From assembly GCA_964035575.1 (NCBI GenBank), contig OZ037924.1, positions 62,001 through 126,000 of the forward strand: 64,000 nt of DNA. The letters are read 5' to 3'. Numbering within the stretch: the stretch's first letter is position 1; every line of letters begins with the position of its first letter. The notes under the pieces are model-generated. The model had not been told where the DNA came from and made no database searches. It saw only the letters and a program-made list of their open reading frames with translations. Positions 53,547 to 64,000 of this stretch are shown here, piece by piece. Source of the DNA: Rhynchopus sp. YZ270_cl-10 (taxonomy: Eukaryota; Euglenozoa; Diplonemea; Diplonemida; Diplonemidae). Position numbers and translations under genes: made by a program.

Positions 53547-55292
53547 TCAAAAATTGAGCCGGAGTTGTCCTGTTCGCTCGTACCGGAAATATCGTCGATG
53601 CGGTGCGTCTGTTTGCTGTGGTGCAAGACTTGTGTTCTGCCTGCTGCTTGCGTACGCTGAGGAGTCTTGCACGAAGGAGGCTGTGGCTGCGTGCGCGGCA
53701 TCACGGTAGGACTGCGACGGGGGCAGGCTTGAGAGCGCGCTGTCCTTTTCCTTCTTCCTCTCCCTCTCCTCGCTCCCCTTTCGGCGCACAAACTGCAACA
53801 CCACATCTGTCTCGCCAGCACACATCCTATGCACCTGATCCTCCACATGCACCGGCACCTCCTGGCACGCACCCACCTCCATCCCGACACACCGACCCAT
53901 CCCCGCCCTCTCTGCCGGCCCACCTTTCGTCACGCCAATCAATTTCAAATCCTCAAACTGCGCACCCAACTCTTCAGTTGCCGACTTATGGACCACGATA
54001 CGCATCTCATCTGCCTCTGAGGGCTCTGCGAGGGGCGCCTTCTTTGCTTTCTTCCGCATTCTTGCACCCATGATGTTTGATGCAGCGTCGGGGGGCATGG
54101 TACGGTCTGGATCTGCAAATCGAAGCACCGTGGTCATATTGTCTCGCACGAGGGTTTCGAGGTGCGCATAGCTGTTGACAGGGATGTTGTCCGCATGACT
54201 GATAAACGCCCCCTTGAAGGCACGCACCACTGCATCCTCTGCTGGTGAAGGCTGCACAGTGTCTGTCAGAATAGGCTTCCCATGCTCCCCTGAGGTGCAC
54301 AACCCCCAATCCTGCTGAAGACTGGACCTTGTCACCTCCACCTCATTGCGAAGCCCAAACTCTAGATACACCGTCGTCTTTTGAAAATGCTGTGCAATCG
54401 TATCCGGGTCGTTCGCCGCCACATTGTCGCAGCTCAACAGCGACAACCCGATGTAGTTCTCCAACCCTGCCCTCTCCCCTGGTGAACCAGGTGTCACCGC
54501 TGTCAACTCCAAACCCCACAGTTTAATCCCCCAGTCAACACGCTCTGTGTTTGTCACCGTAACGCTGATAGGAAACGAGACGTTCTCGTTGAGAATCTTT
54601 GGAACGGAGAGAACCGGGTTGAATGGAGGGATGGATACAGGGTGGCCGGAGCGTCCTTGGGTCATGGAGAAGATGGAGGCGTGTTTGTCGGGGCAGGGGG
54701 GGCTGCCTGAGGGGGTGAAGCGGAAGATGAGGCGGTTTTGTGCGTGGGTGACACGGCGGATGTCGCTGAGGGTGCGCACCACAGTGCCGTTGATGTGTGT
54801 GATGTTGTGTCCTGTGTAGTGCCGGATCGGCGAGCGTGCCGCAGGTGAATCCTGTACAATGCGCTTCAAAAGCAGTTCTCTCTGTGTCGCCAATCCTGCA
54901 CCACCCCCCACCACATCCACTTCATCGATCTGCATGCCCAAACTCTCGCCCTCCTGACGCACCAACTGGTCTTCATTGCGCAGGCCAAAGGTTAACACCA
55001 GATCCTTTGCGTCAAACGCCCCGGCAACACGGCTAGACAAGAACACTCCATTCACGTGAGTCAACGAAAGGCCCAGAACATCTCTCGCCCCAGCCCGGTC
55101 CCCAGCAAGCCCCCTGACCACCCCGGTCAGTATCATCCCTTTGATGTCCAACCCAATGTCCTCAGACCCGTTGCGCTCGAGGGTAATGTCCAACGGCAGG
55201 CTCGGGTACCTGCTTGCCACTGCAGGGGGTGCGACGAACATTGGGGTGAGCGGGATGCCATGGGTATTGGGTTTGAGGACGTCATTCGACAT
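53547..55292 (-). CDS. Protein with five PDZ-like domains
   Basis: 581 residues, no signal peptide or membrane segment. PDZ-like units lie at about 35-105, 113-198, 240-318, 325-395 and 430-505. Units 1, 3 and 5 share a carboxylate-loop and strand pattern: IGLDIKGMILTGVVRGLAGD, WGIKLWGLELTAVTPGSPGE, LGAQFEDLKLIGVTKGGPAE, each followed by RAG and a Gly-hydrophobic strand. Units 2 and 4 are a second type (LGMQIDEVD...KRIVQDSPA; WGLCTSGEHGKPILTDTVQP). The alternation suggests that a two-PDZ block was copied. Basic and Ser-rich tail. PDZ proteins gather membrane channels and receptors by their C-termini, and the upstream neighbour is a channel, but a functional link is only a thought. An AG stands 14 bases before the ATG (55307-55308). 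Confidence 0.75.
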   Translation of the reverse strand: MSNDVLKPNTHGIPLTPMFVAPPAVASRYPSLPLDITLERNGSEDIGLDIKGMILTGVVRGLAGDRAGARDVLGLSLTHVNGVFLSSRVAGAFDAKDLVLTFGLRNEDQLVRQEGESLGMQIDEVDVVGGGAGLATQRELLLKRIVQDSPAARSPIRHYTGHNITHINGTVVRTLSDIRRVTHAQNRLIFRFTPSGSPPCPDKHASIFSMTQGRSGHPVSIPPFNPVLSVPKILNENVSFPISVTVTNTERVDWGIKLWGLELTAVTPGSPGERAGLENYIGLSLLSCDNVAANDPDTIAQHFQKTTVYLEFGLRNEVEVTRSSLQQDWGLCTSGEHGKPILTDTVQPSPAEDAVVRAFKGAFISHADNIPVNSYAHLETLVRDNMTTVLRFADPDRTMPPDAASNIMGARMRKKAKKAPLAEPSEADEMRIVVHKSATEELGAQFEDLKLIGVTKGGPAERAGMGRCVGMEVGACQEVPVHVEDQVHRMCAGETDVVLQFVRRKGSEERERKKEKDSALSSLPPSQSYRDAAHAATASFVQDSSAYASSRQNTSLAPQQTDAPHRRYFRYERTGQLRLNF

Positions 55293-55306
55293 TTGTGGTG
55301 TTCCTC

Positions 55307-55308
55307 CT
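55307..55308 (-). promoter_or_regulatory. Candidate splice acceptor of the PDZ gene
   Basis: Minus strand AACCACACCACACCACAG, 14 bases before the ATG. Confidence 0.45.
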
Positions 55309-55332
55309 GTGGTGTGGTGTGGTTAATGCCTA

Positions 55333-55386
55333 GTGAGGGTAATTCTTGCGCAGAATATGGCCCTTTAGTGTGGTGTGGTGTGATGT
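55333..55386 (-). promoter_or_regulatory. Conserved upstream box, copy 2
   Basis: Plus-strand GTGAGGGTAATTCTTGCGCA, then GAATATGGCCC and GTGTGGTGTGG. Matches 19827-19878 with about six differences and a 2-base gap. Lies 25 bases upstream of the acceptor AG. Confidence 0.6.
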
Positions 55387-55443
55387 ACATTTATTGGAAT
55401 AATTCCAGACATTATTACGCATCCACTCAACGTTTGGGTAAGA

Positions 55444-55512
55444 AAGTGAAGTTATTAATGCAGGCACCTCCGACTGACCCACGTACGATGCCAGCCATCC
55501 GGATGAAAGCAC
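55444..55512 (+). repeat. Hairpin element, family D, copy 6
   Basis: AGTGAAGTTATTAATGCAGG, CACCTCCGACTGACCCACGT, CATCCGGATGAAAGCAC. The CATCCGGATG part is a palindrome. Confidence 0.75.
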
Positions 55513-56117
55513 AAGTACCCTGCGGCCGGATAAGAAAACCAGAGATGAAAGGGGTAGGGGGAAGAGTTTAATTCTTGAAAACGCATCCCCACACTCAGTC
55601 ATTCCAGAAAACGTCAACCGCACTGCTGTGTCATTGTAACAATAGGCTCCACGACGCGGTTCAGCCTGAGGGTGTAATAAAAAAAAAACACAGAAAGGGG
55701 TGGTACTTTTATTTTGTTAAATCCGGAGAGTCTTCTTCTTTTTTGTTGTTGTCAGGGGAAAGGGTAAGGAGGGGTTATTCTTGGTGCTTCGCATGCATGC
55801 CCGGGCATCCCATATTTTTTTTTTGGGGCCAAATGTTGGATCACATCGGGCATGGGTTGCTGTGATTATATTTTTAATTTTATTTTTTTGATAATTTTCG
55901 TCGGATTACCCACTGTCTTTCACTGTCTTATGTTGGGGGGAAGGCTTAATCAACACTGTGCACGAACACCCTTTACCTGACACCACACACATAGATCGTG
56001 TACACCACCACACAGGACGCCTATTAGTTTCGCTTTTGCTGAGTGGGGGGGGGTTGAGGTGTGTGCAGCACATTTGGCTTTCTGTCAGGGGGGTATTCGT
56101 GTATGCTGGGGAGAAAA

Positions 56118-56160
56118 AAAAGTTGGCTTGAAATACAAAGCCCTCTTGACAGTGGACTTA
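56118..56160 (+). repeat. Hairpin element, family E, copy 5 (truncated)
   Basis: AAAGTTGGCTTGAAATACAA, AGCCCTCTTGACAGTGGAC; the second half is missing. Confidence 0.55.
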
Positions 56161-56186
56161 AAGTGAAAAAAAAATAGAAATTGAAA

Positions 56187-56225
56187 AGTGCAAACGTCAC
56201 ACCGTTCATCGGCGGATGCAGGCTG
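56187..56225 (+). repeat. Hairpin element, family C, copy 9
   Basis: AAGTGCAAACGTCAC, GTTCATCGGCGGATGCAGGC; preceded by GAAATTGAA. Confidence 0.55.
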
Positions 56226-57780
56226 GAGGGGGGGAAACAAAACTTTTAACGTACATTCTGTTGATTCTAAAACGGGGTGAAAAATCGCGAAAAAAACGGG
56301 AAAGGTGGGAGGGGTTGAAATGGCAGACGCTTCCTGCTTCCTGAAAGAGAAAAGTAGATAGTGGAGTTCATCCTCGGGTGTCTACACTAATACAACCAAG
56401 TTTTCAAAAAAGAAAATGTTTGGTTTTTTAGACTTGCGCCACTGCACTGTATAGGTATCGCTCTCGCGTAATGATTTTTGTTGTAGTTTTTTTTTTTTTT
56501 TTTGGAAGCAAAACACAGATGAGAATATACGAAAACCCCATTTGTTCCCCCTCTTTACTTTGAACTTTTTTTTGGAATCATAAAGTTTTGACACTACATT
56601 ATTGTGCAAAATCTCTGCTCCAAATTGAGAGGGTTTGGGAGGGGAAGAAACTTCGCAAAAGGAGAGGGGGAGGAAATCACCTAAAAAATTAAATACCAGC
56701 AAACACCAAATTTCAGGCAAAAATCCGGTGGACTTAGTTCATATACTTTCAACTCAGAGAGAAAGGTGCAAGGACGTTCTGAAGGGGGGAAAAAAAAAAA
56801 GAAGAAAAAAATAATGAGGGAAGAACTATGGTTTGGCTTGATCGTGTGGACCTGGTGCGACTGCGCCAAACTATGAAACAATCTAAGGAAGGAGTACCCC
56901 TCAGTAAGGTTGTACACTTCTTCAAACGTGAGCACCAAAAAAAAAAAAAGTTATTTGGGCAAAACGAATTTTTTGAGGGGGGTAAACTTAGATGAGGGAA
57001 GGGCCTATGAGATCCACCTTCTCAACGGTGAAGGTCAATGACGGTTTTTTCCTGTGGTTTCACCCGTTGGCTTACAACGGTGAAACTACAAGAGACCACA
57101 AATCAAGTCATTTTACTTCACCGTCGTGTAAGCAGTCAGTAGTCACCTTGTTTTGGACCTAAAAAAAAAAATTCACAAAAAAAATTGAAATGAGACGATG
57201 AGAGTCTCTGATCTGTACAGAGCGTACACCTTCTCCCCCCCACACCCAACACATCCAGCAAAAAACAGGCGCTTCAAAAAATAAAAGCAGATTAAAAAGA
57301 GAGGGAAAAATACAACAGATGCAAAGTCAATGGGCCTTTCCCTTTGCGAGTCCCGTCTGCTGTGGAAGAAGGCTTGTCTGTATGAATCAAAAGCCGTCCT
57401 GCTCGGTGGGTACAGTTAAAGGAAGCTCTTCTGGCCTGACTCAAAAAAAAAAAAAACAACAAAATTTGTAGAAATTGGGATGACCGACACACAAAAAAAA
57501 AATATATATCCGTTCCAGTTTGATCACATCTCGACCGTTTTTTGCAACATAAAAACATATCGGTCTCTGATCAACGTGGAATATTGTGTAATATTTCCCC
57601 TAACACGCCATGATTGGCCTCTCCAGCATGTCGTTGCAAAAAATAAAATATTGTTGAATATGTCCGTTCACAAAAAAACGCACCTAAAAAAGAAGAACGT
57701 CTTCACAGGGTTACCCTGCATGAATAAGAGAAGGGGCAGGGGATCTAGGGGTTTAGTAACATAGAAGCCAGCTGTAGGTG

Positions 57781-57959
57781 CGGCTTTTTGTATGCCGTGT
57801 TTTTTTTTAACATCAGTGTTCGAATCAGGGTCCTCCTTTTAGGTGCAGGAGACGGACCTGATAAGTTGTGTATAATGTATGTGTGATATGTGCTTTTGTG
57901 TTGCAGCATTGATGACGAAATGACCTCTCAGAGAGAGAATTCTGTACATACAAAAGCCG
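57781..57959. repeat. Foldback pair, about 180 bp
   Basis: CGGCTTTTTGTATG (57781) against CATACAAAAGCCG (57947), one base of length difference. A second inner pair is ATCAGGGTCC / GGACCTGAT (57824, 57854). Could be a MITE. Confidence 0.45.
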
Positions 57960-58065
57960 CCCGAAAAGGCGAATCATCGCTTTGTTTCATTTTTTGGGGG
58001 GGAAATTGCGATAACACAAAAAACTTTTGCTTTAACCCCTAACACTGTACCTGGGTACCAGGAAC

Positions 58066-58152
58066 CGTTGTTGCGAAACACGTACGTTTTTTTTTTTTTT
58101 TTTTGTTCGCGATAACACGTATACTTTTTTGTGTACGTGTTTCGCAAAACGG
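58066..58152. repeat. Foldback pair, 20-bp arms around a T tract
   Basis: TTGCGAAACACGTAC (58071) and its complement GTACGTGTTTCGCAA (58133), extended outward by CCGTT / AACGG. Between them is a run of 18 T. Confidence 0.55.
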
Positions 58153-58297
58153 GGGAAAAGAAAAGGTTGAAGTGGTATCGCAAATTACCCTTTATTTAAA
58201 CCCGATCTCGTTTTATGAAAAAAAAAAAATTTGTAAAGAGGGAATGCCCTAGGTTGGTTGTGGTCATCAAACAGAGAAAAACGAAGCAAGCAAGAGA

Positions 58298-58546
<249 letters not shown>

Positions 58547-58873
58547 CGGCGAGGGAGAAGAGGGGGAGAAGAGGGGGAGAAGAGAAAACACTGCCTTCGA
58601 ACAAAGACAAGCCATGGATGCAGTGTCTCGAACGGTTTGCGGCCTTTCCGTGCTCCCCCCCCTCATACAGTAATGAGGGCCACTTCCCGTAAAAGAGGGT
58701 GGCCACTGAAGGAAACAGAATAAAAAAAAGCGAAGAGGTCTCTGTGCTGTCAACCTCTCGAAGCTACCTTTTAAAAAAAATGTGTGAGTTACAAACAGGA
58801 AGGAGTCCTGTCACTGCTTTTTTTTTTTTGAGGGTTTTTATGAAAAGTTCAGACCTTCTAGGGCTCGGCCGGT

Positions 58874-58960
58874 AGTCAGCAAAATGACAACACCCAAAAA
58901 TGAAATGTCATTTACAACCTTACTGCATGACATGTCATTTGGCTTGTCATTGTGCTGACT
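58874..58960. repeat. 87-bp foldback element
   Basis: AGTCAGCAAAATGACAA and its complement at 58944-58960 with one mismatch in 17. ATGACATGTCAT palindrome inside. Confidence 0.55.
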
Positions 58961-59405
58961 TCCGCACCGTGGGGGGGGGAAGAAGGAGAAAGGCACATGG
59001 GGGGGAAAGTCATTCGGCTAAATAGCTATCATTTGTGGGGTAAAGTTATTTGGGACCCCCTCCCCCTTTAGTGGACCCCTTCTCTCTTCTCGTTCCTATT
59101 CGTTTTTGCTTCGTTCTTTCCCTTTTTTTTGATGTACGTTTTTTTGTTTTGTTTTTTTTTGCTTTTTTTCCCGTTTTCTTTCGTTTTCCTTTTTTAACTT
59201 TGGTTGGGGGGCGTTAGGAACAGGTATACGGAGAGTATTTTTTTACTATAGACTTTCACTGGTGCACGGTTATAGTTTCTTTATAAAAAGGGGAAGCAGA
59301 CATTCAGCATGTACACGAAAAAATACATGACTTTTTTGCAACCATTTTTGGGAATTTTGTTTTGTTGCAACAGAAAACAAACGCCGTGCTTCAAAAAAAA
59401 AAAAA

Positions 59406-59443
59406 AGTGCAAAACGCCTTACCGTTGATCGGCGGACGCAGGC
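59406..59443 (+). repeat. Hairpin element, family C, copy 10
   Basis: AGTGCAAAACGCC, TTACCGTTGATCGGCGGACG, CAGGCAGG. Confidence 0.55.
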
Positions 59444-59556
59444 AGGACTAAAAAAAGAAGAAAAAAATGAAAAATACTGATTACAGAACAGAACGGGGGG
59501 GCTGAATAACATTTTTTATCAGCCATTCCTTTTATGGAAAGCCTCTTTCGTTCCTT

Positions 59557-59934
59557 CACGACGGTGAAGTTACATTACAGTAGGACAATATTGGGCAACC
59601 AAAAAAGTCACCAATTGCAAGAAAACTCCCAAAATCCGCCAATATTATTTGGCCGCCAAGTTTCTTCCCCTACTGTGAAGATACCGTATTCGTAAAAATG
59701 TTCGACCGTAAAAAAGGTCGAAAATCCAAAAAACCCCTGAAAAGGTCGAACATTGGTACTGTCTAACATTACTGTACTAATATTCTCCTGTAAAAAAAGG
59801 TCGAACTTCCTGAAAAATCTTGGTCGAACATTAGTACGATCGGGAATTTTTACGGATACGGTACATGTAATGTCACATGTGAAAAAACTGTTACATGGAA
59901 CTTCACATGGAACACCCATTACTGCACCGTCGTG
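59557..59934. mobile_element. 378-bp foldback element with CACGACGGTG ends
   Basis: CACGACGGTG (59557) and CACCGTCGTG (59925) close it. AAGGTCGAACATT-like units repeat inside (about 59738, 59798 and 59822). The same end, as CTTCACCGTCGTG, occurs at 57117-57129, where CAACGGTGAAG at 57023 may be the other end of a related element. Confidence 0.45.
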
Positions 59935-60266
59935 ATAGAACCTTTCCCCTCCCCTTGACACCCCACCCTCCCTATTGCGCACCACGGCCGGTGATAGTAT
60001 CCAAAGAAAAGGCCCATAATATTATTTCTTACTGACAACATAAAACAAAGACAACGAAGACGTGCTTTTTTTTTGGATCGATAACCCCTCCCTGGATCCC
60101 CTTGAAGACCCCCCTTCCCTTTGCCCCACCCTCTAGATGTAAAAACAAAACAGTCAATTTTAGGCCACTTTCTCGTTCACCCCAAAACAACATTGAGAAC
60201 ATTCAAAAAAAACCATCCCGCCCCCCATTACCCCGCAAAGAAAGAGAAAAACAAAGAAAAGTTTAT

Positions 60267-60302
60267 AAGATGACCCGAAGCCTTCTCGTGCTTAGTCACC
60301 TT
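60267..60302 (+). repeat. Hairpin element, family A, copy 10
   Basis: Preceded by AAAAGTTTAT. AAGATGACCCGAAGC, loop CTTCTCGT, GCTTAGTCACCTT. Lies just downstream of the channel gene's stop codon. Confidence 0.7.
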
Positions 60303-60385
60303 ACAAATGGTAAGATGGCCCCCTTTACTAAGCAGCTCATGCTTAGTACGCAAACAAAAACGCAAACACAAAAAAAGGGAGGGTA

Positions 60386-63300
60386 CTACAGTAACCGCGT
60401 TTCTGACCCATCGCTGTGCTGCATGACCAGGCCGTACTGTTGGTGGTGTTGTTTTTTTTTTTGTTTTTTTGAAAACTTGGCTGTGGTTTTTTTTTTGATA
60501 AATTGTTGGAGTTGTGTAGTTGTCTCGGTTGTGCTGCCACAGTTGTGCAATCTCCACTGTTTTCCTACCCTTCCCCATTGCAATAATATTATCAATTATA
60601 AAAGGGAAAGTGAACCATACCTTGATTGTCCCCTGCAGACGCTTCCCCCCTGCTTCGAACACATCCCCTGCCTGCATGCTTCCTGCGTGCGCCGTGCCCA
60701 CAAAGAACAGACCTGACTGGAGGTACGCTGTACCCACACCATGCGGGACGTTCCCATCGACGGAGGGGCCGTTCCAGAGCATGCCACCATGGAAGACCCC
60801 GATGAGGGGGTTGGAGGGGGGCATCACGAAGGAGGAGGGCAGCTTCACGCCGTGGACGAAGCCCTGCTCTTCTCCGGTCTCTGTTCGGTTGAAACGGGCG
60901 TAGGGAACTGGTCGTGACACCTCTGCGCAGTACCGTAGAGAAGGCGCCACAGTCCCCACCACCCCAGAATTCCCAGAGGGGTTGACGTACGGTCCATTGA
61001 CGCGGCGTTGCTGTGCTATGTGGTTCTCGTCTGAAATCTCAGGAAACATGGGGTAAGTGATCTTCGCCCAGCCATTCGCACGACTCTCCACAAAATGCCC
61101 ATGGCACTCAATCCCCGATGAATACATAATCCGCGAGAAGCCCTTCAGCACCCCTTCGAAGAAGGTGCCGGTGCTGTGCATGAGGGGCGTCTTCTCTTCG
61201 CCGGGGCCGTCGAGCATCCAATTTTCGAAGGATCCGAGGCAGGAGGAGTGTTCCTTTGTGCAGTCGCGGTCGTAGAAGTAGGTGACCTCGTTGGCAGACT
61301 CGGGCATGAAGACCACCTCGAGGTGGCCTTCCACGTCCTGTGCAAAGGTGCCTCCGATGCGGGTGCGTGCATCGGGGTATGTGATCGTGCCCTCCAGGAT
61401 CCGTCCTGTCAGCTCGTTGTACATCCCGCTCTGTACCAAGGGGCAGCCGATAACCCGTTTTTCTCCTGAAATCAAGGTGCCGTGCAGAAAGGTTCCTGTC
61501 CAGAGTTCCTGTGGGCAGTGTGAGTTGAGGGTCATCTCGCCGTTTCCAGTGAGGCTGCCGTCCTCGGTGGTGATGCTGCAGCGGTCGCCGTTGAAGAGGA
61601 GCGCTGTGATGCGTCCGGTGGGGACGTTGTCGTCGTTGCGCTCGCCCTCCTCGAGGATGTAGGAAGGGGAGGAGCCGTACTGCTCAAAGTCGCCCTCCAC
61701 GTTGCCTGCGGGGAGCGTGATGGTGCCTGCACCGCGTGGCGCGTAGCTGCCGCTGAAGCTGCCTGCAACGGAGACGCCGTTGTGGAAGGTGAGCGTGCCG
61801 GGGCCTGCGGGGACACCCTTCTCGAAGTTGCCTTCAAAGACGTAGCCGCCCTCAGCATGCGCAAACACACCATGCCCGGTAAGCACATTGTGCACCCAGG
61901 TCCCAATGTGCAGGGTCACGGCATTGCGGTTCTCCACCCCACGTCCATGCCGCAGGCCGTGCTCCCACTGACCTTGGAAGTAGCCGCCGTTGTTTGCAAA
62001 GTAGAACGTCCCCTGGCCGTGTTGCCTCCCTTTGTCCAAATCACCTTGGTATACCCCGCCAAGGAGGATGATGGTGATGGAGTCTGGCTTGGGGAGGGCG
62101 AAGGCGTCAAATGGAGTGTCGTCTGCTTGTGGAGACGGTGGTGGTCCTCTGGGGGAGTTGGGGGCGATCGGGAGAGTGCCTTGAGTGCATTGTCGGATGG
62201 ACGGATCGCGGGTTTCGAGGGTGGCGCTGACGAAGTCGCGGCGCTGCGTGCGTTTCCTTGTTGCCTTGAGGTCTGTCAGTGCAGTGCGCATCTTGCGGAG
62301 ACCTGCGCGTACCGGGCATGCGACGGAGTCGAGGTATTCCTTGCAGCGCTTCTGATCGCGGTAGATGCACCACTTCATGGACACATACTGCACAGCGTGG
62401 TAGTGGTGGATGTTCCAGTACTCAGGGTTGAAGTTCGTCCCGCCACCCAGCTGTGCCTCAATAGCGTCCTTAATGTTGATCCCAAAGACCTTCAACGACA
62501 GCGTCCGCACCACATCCTCATAGCGCACCCTCATATGCTTGTCGAGGGGAATCAGCATCGACCGAAGCTGCTTCTGTGTGCACAAAAAGTCGGAGGACCG
62601 TCCCACCCCCATGATCGCCCCCATCGAAAATGGGGAGGAAAGCCATAAAGGCTCGGGAAGACGTTGCAGCAGTTGTATGAAGGCCATGGCGGAGACGTAT
62701 CCAGTGCACCCAGGGTCTTCGAGGATCCATTCTGCCTTCAGGATGTCAAAGGCCTCCAGGTCGCGTGTTTTGTTCCGGAATTCACGTGCCCGTTTCTCCT
62801 CCTCAAAGTGCTCAATCAACACATAAATGAATAAATTCAAAAAAATGAAGGACCCAAGCAGCAAAAACAACACAAAATACGCTCTAGCCACCGCAGTCGA
62901 GACACCCTCACAGTTTGCGAGGGTGCTGTTAAACTCATTAATGGTTTCGAGACTACAGTCGCCGTGCTTGATTGTACCACGCATGATAGCAGGCCACGTC
63001 TCTGTGGTGGACACTTGGTACAACGTGACCACAGCGTGGTAGAGGTTTTCGAAGTTTGAGTATTTATTGATTGCCTCCGACGTTTCTATACGCCCATAGA
63101 GGTCGACACCAAACACACCAAATACGAAGAAGTTGACTAGCAGCAGGACAGAAATGTTCATCAACGAGGGCAACGCGGACATCATTGTTGCAACAATCGT
63201 TTTCAACCCTTCGGCACGCCCCAGCAGACGCAGCATTCTCCCCACCATGAGCACCCGAAAGCCGTTCGTAGAGGGTGAAGACGACAGCACCGACACCCAC

Positions 63301-64000
63301 GACAATACGACTATCAAAAAGTCGAATCTGTTGCGCCCATCAGCGAAGTAGTAGACCGAATAGGCTGTGCACCGGATGACCACCTCCATCGTAAAGAGAA
63401 TGACAAACACCCAGTTGCTGATGAACAGAAACTCCTCGACCTCGTCCGACTGCCCCTCATGCTGCACCGCAAGAATCACACTGCTCAGCACAATCACAAA
63501 GGTCGTGATCATCTCAAACACCTTGCTGCACGCTACATAGTGCACCCAACTTAACACCCACGACTTGGAAATATACGCTGGCTCCGGGTAATGCCCCTCA
63601 CGGATGGAGGAATAGAGGAGTACTCTTTGCGCTTGAAGCCAATTCCTTTGTGCTTCTGTCATGAACACAGAGCGGCCTCCGCACTTCGACTTTACAATTG
63701 CAAAGCTTTGGATGAGCACACCGATGAAGAGGTTCGTGAAGAAGAACTGTCCGAGCACGATGAACGCAATGTAGAACAGCGCTGCTGGCAGATAGTTTGC
63801 ATTGAGCTGCGGTCCTCGGGAAGGTCCTGGAGCGTCCATGGTGCGGTACAGCATGCTGCGCCACTCCTCCCCCACGGAGATCACAAACAACGAGAACATC
63901 GACTCAAACACATCATCAAACCCAAAGTCCGCTGCCTTCCACTCTCGCGTCGCCGGCGCATAAGACACACCGAAGGCCTCCTTCACCTCCATGCTGTACG
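60386..64000 (-). CDS. Four-domain voltage-gated cation channel (CaV-like) fused to MORN repeats; 5' part beyond window
   Basis: The frame is open at the window edge; 1,180 residues are seen after splicing one intron. It begins in domain III: pore segment FESMFSLFVISVGEEWRSML and S6 QFFFTNLFIGVLIQSF. Domain IV follows, with S1-S3, an S4 having Arg every third residue (FRVLMVGRMLRLLGRAEGL), pore ALYQ-type segment AVVTLYQVSTTETWPAIMRG and S6 LGSFIFLNLFIYVLI. Both visible filter positions are Glu, as in calcium channels. An EF-hand-like stretch follows (AEWILEDPGCTGYVSAMAFI). From about residue 645 come MORN repeats (YQGDLDKGRQHGQGTFYF, FQGQWEHGLRHGRGV, FEGNFEKGVPAGPGTL), clear for 110 residues and weaker to about 1,115. 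MORN repeats bind lipids or membranes. Domains I, II and most of III must lie beyond base 64000. Confidence 0.87.
60557..60620 (-). other. 64-bp intron near the 3' end of the channel gene
   Basis: Donor GTATGG, acceptor GGAAAACAG, phase 0. The spliced frame gives 56 more residues (WRLHNCGSTTETTTQ...) and stops at 60386. Without splicing the frame would run through a family A hairpin to 60228, which no other gene here does. Confidence 0.65.

Overview
The window looks like nuclear DNA of a flagellated protist. My best guess is a euglenozoan, possibly a diplonemid. That is inference, because no rRNA or spliced-leader gene is present to settle it. Three things support it. All 16 protein genes I accept lie on the minus strand over 64 kb, as in the one-way gene arrays of euglenozoans. 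Most start codons follow a pyrimidine run ending in AG a few tens of bases upstream, which suits a trans-splice acceptor. Introns are few and short: four GT-AG introns are visible, of 62 to 191 bp. Coding regions are GC-rich. The spaces between genes are A/T-rich, full of homopolymers, and packed with short inverted repeats.

Layout in the direction of transcription (high to low coordinates): the 3' half of a four-domain voltage-gated cation channel fused to MORN repeats (60386-64000); a five-PDZ protein (53547-55292); a six-helix membrane protein with a degenerate class III cyclase domain (49688-51673); an MLO-family membrane protein ending in a B-box zinc finger (46163-48007); a flagellar central-pair C1a-32-like protein (43938-44870); a secreted Cys-rich repeat protein, copy B (42999-43769); a giant intronless 4,737-residue surface protein (28135-42348); the almost identical Cys-rich copy A (25453-26223); a MAPEG protein (24554-25006); a ubiquitin-like/WD beta-propeller protein (23026-24327); the U-box cyclophilin PPIL2 (20104-21798); a three-exon unknown (18806-19745); glutamine:fructose-6-phosphate transaminase in two exons (16480-18539); a Golgi-type sulfotransferase (12877-14457); a small dually acylated-looking protein (12016-12366); a FYVE protein (5899-6438); and the 5' part of an RRM/RGG RNA-binding protein (1-575).

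The genes do not form one pathway. Several concern membrane, surface and signalling: the channel, PDZ protein, pseudo-cyclase, MLO, FYVE protein, giant surface protein and Cys-rich pair. GFAT (UDP-GlcNAc supply) and the sulfotransferase are neighbours in glycan metabolism, perhaps by chance.

The most unusual content lies between the genes. About 40 short elements fall into five hairpin families (called A to E here). They share a 5' box near AGTTGAAARATG, they lie only between genes, and every clear copy has the same orientation, antisense to the genes. Their stems differ in sequence between copies yet stay paired. Besides these there are a 128-bp MITE with a 5-bp target duplication, several longer foldback elements, a 188-bp array of TGACTCA sites just upstream of one gene, an 11-bp minisatellite grown from inside one hairpin element, a 242-bp (AG)n tract, and a near-identical upstream box shared by two unrelated genes.
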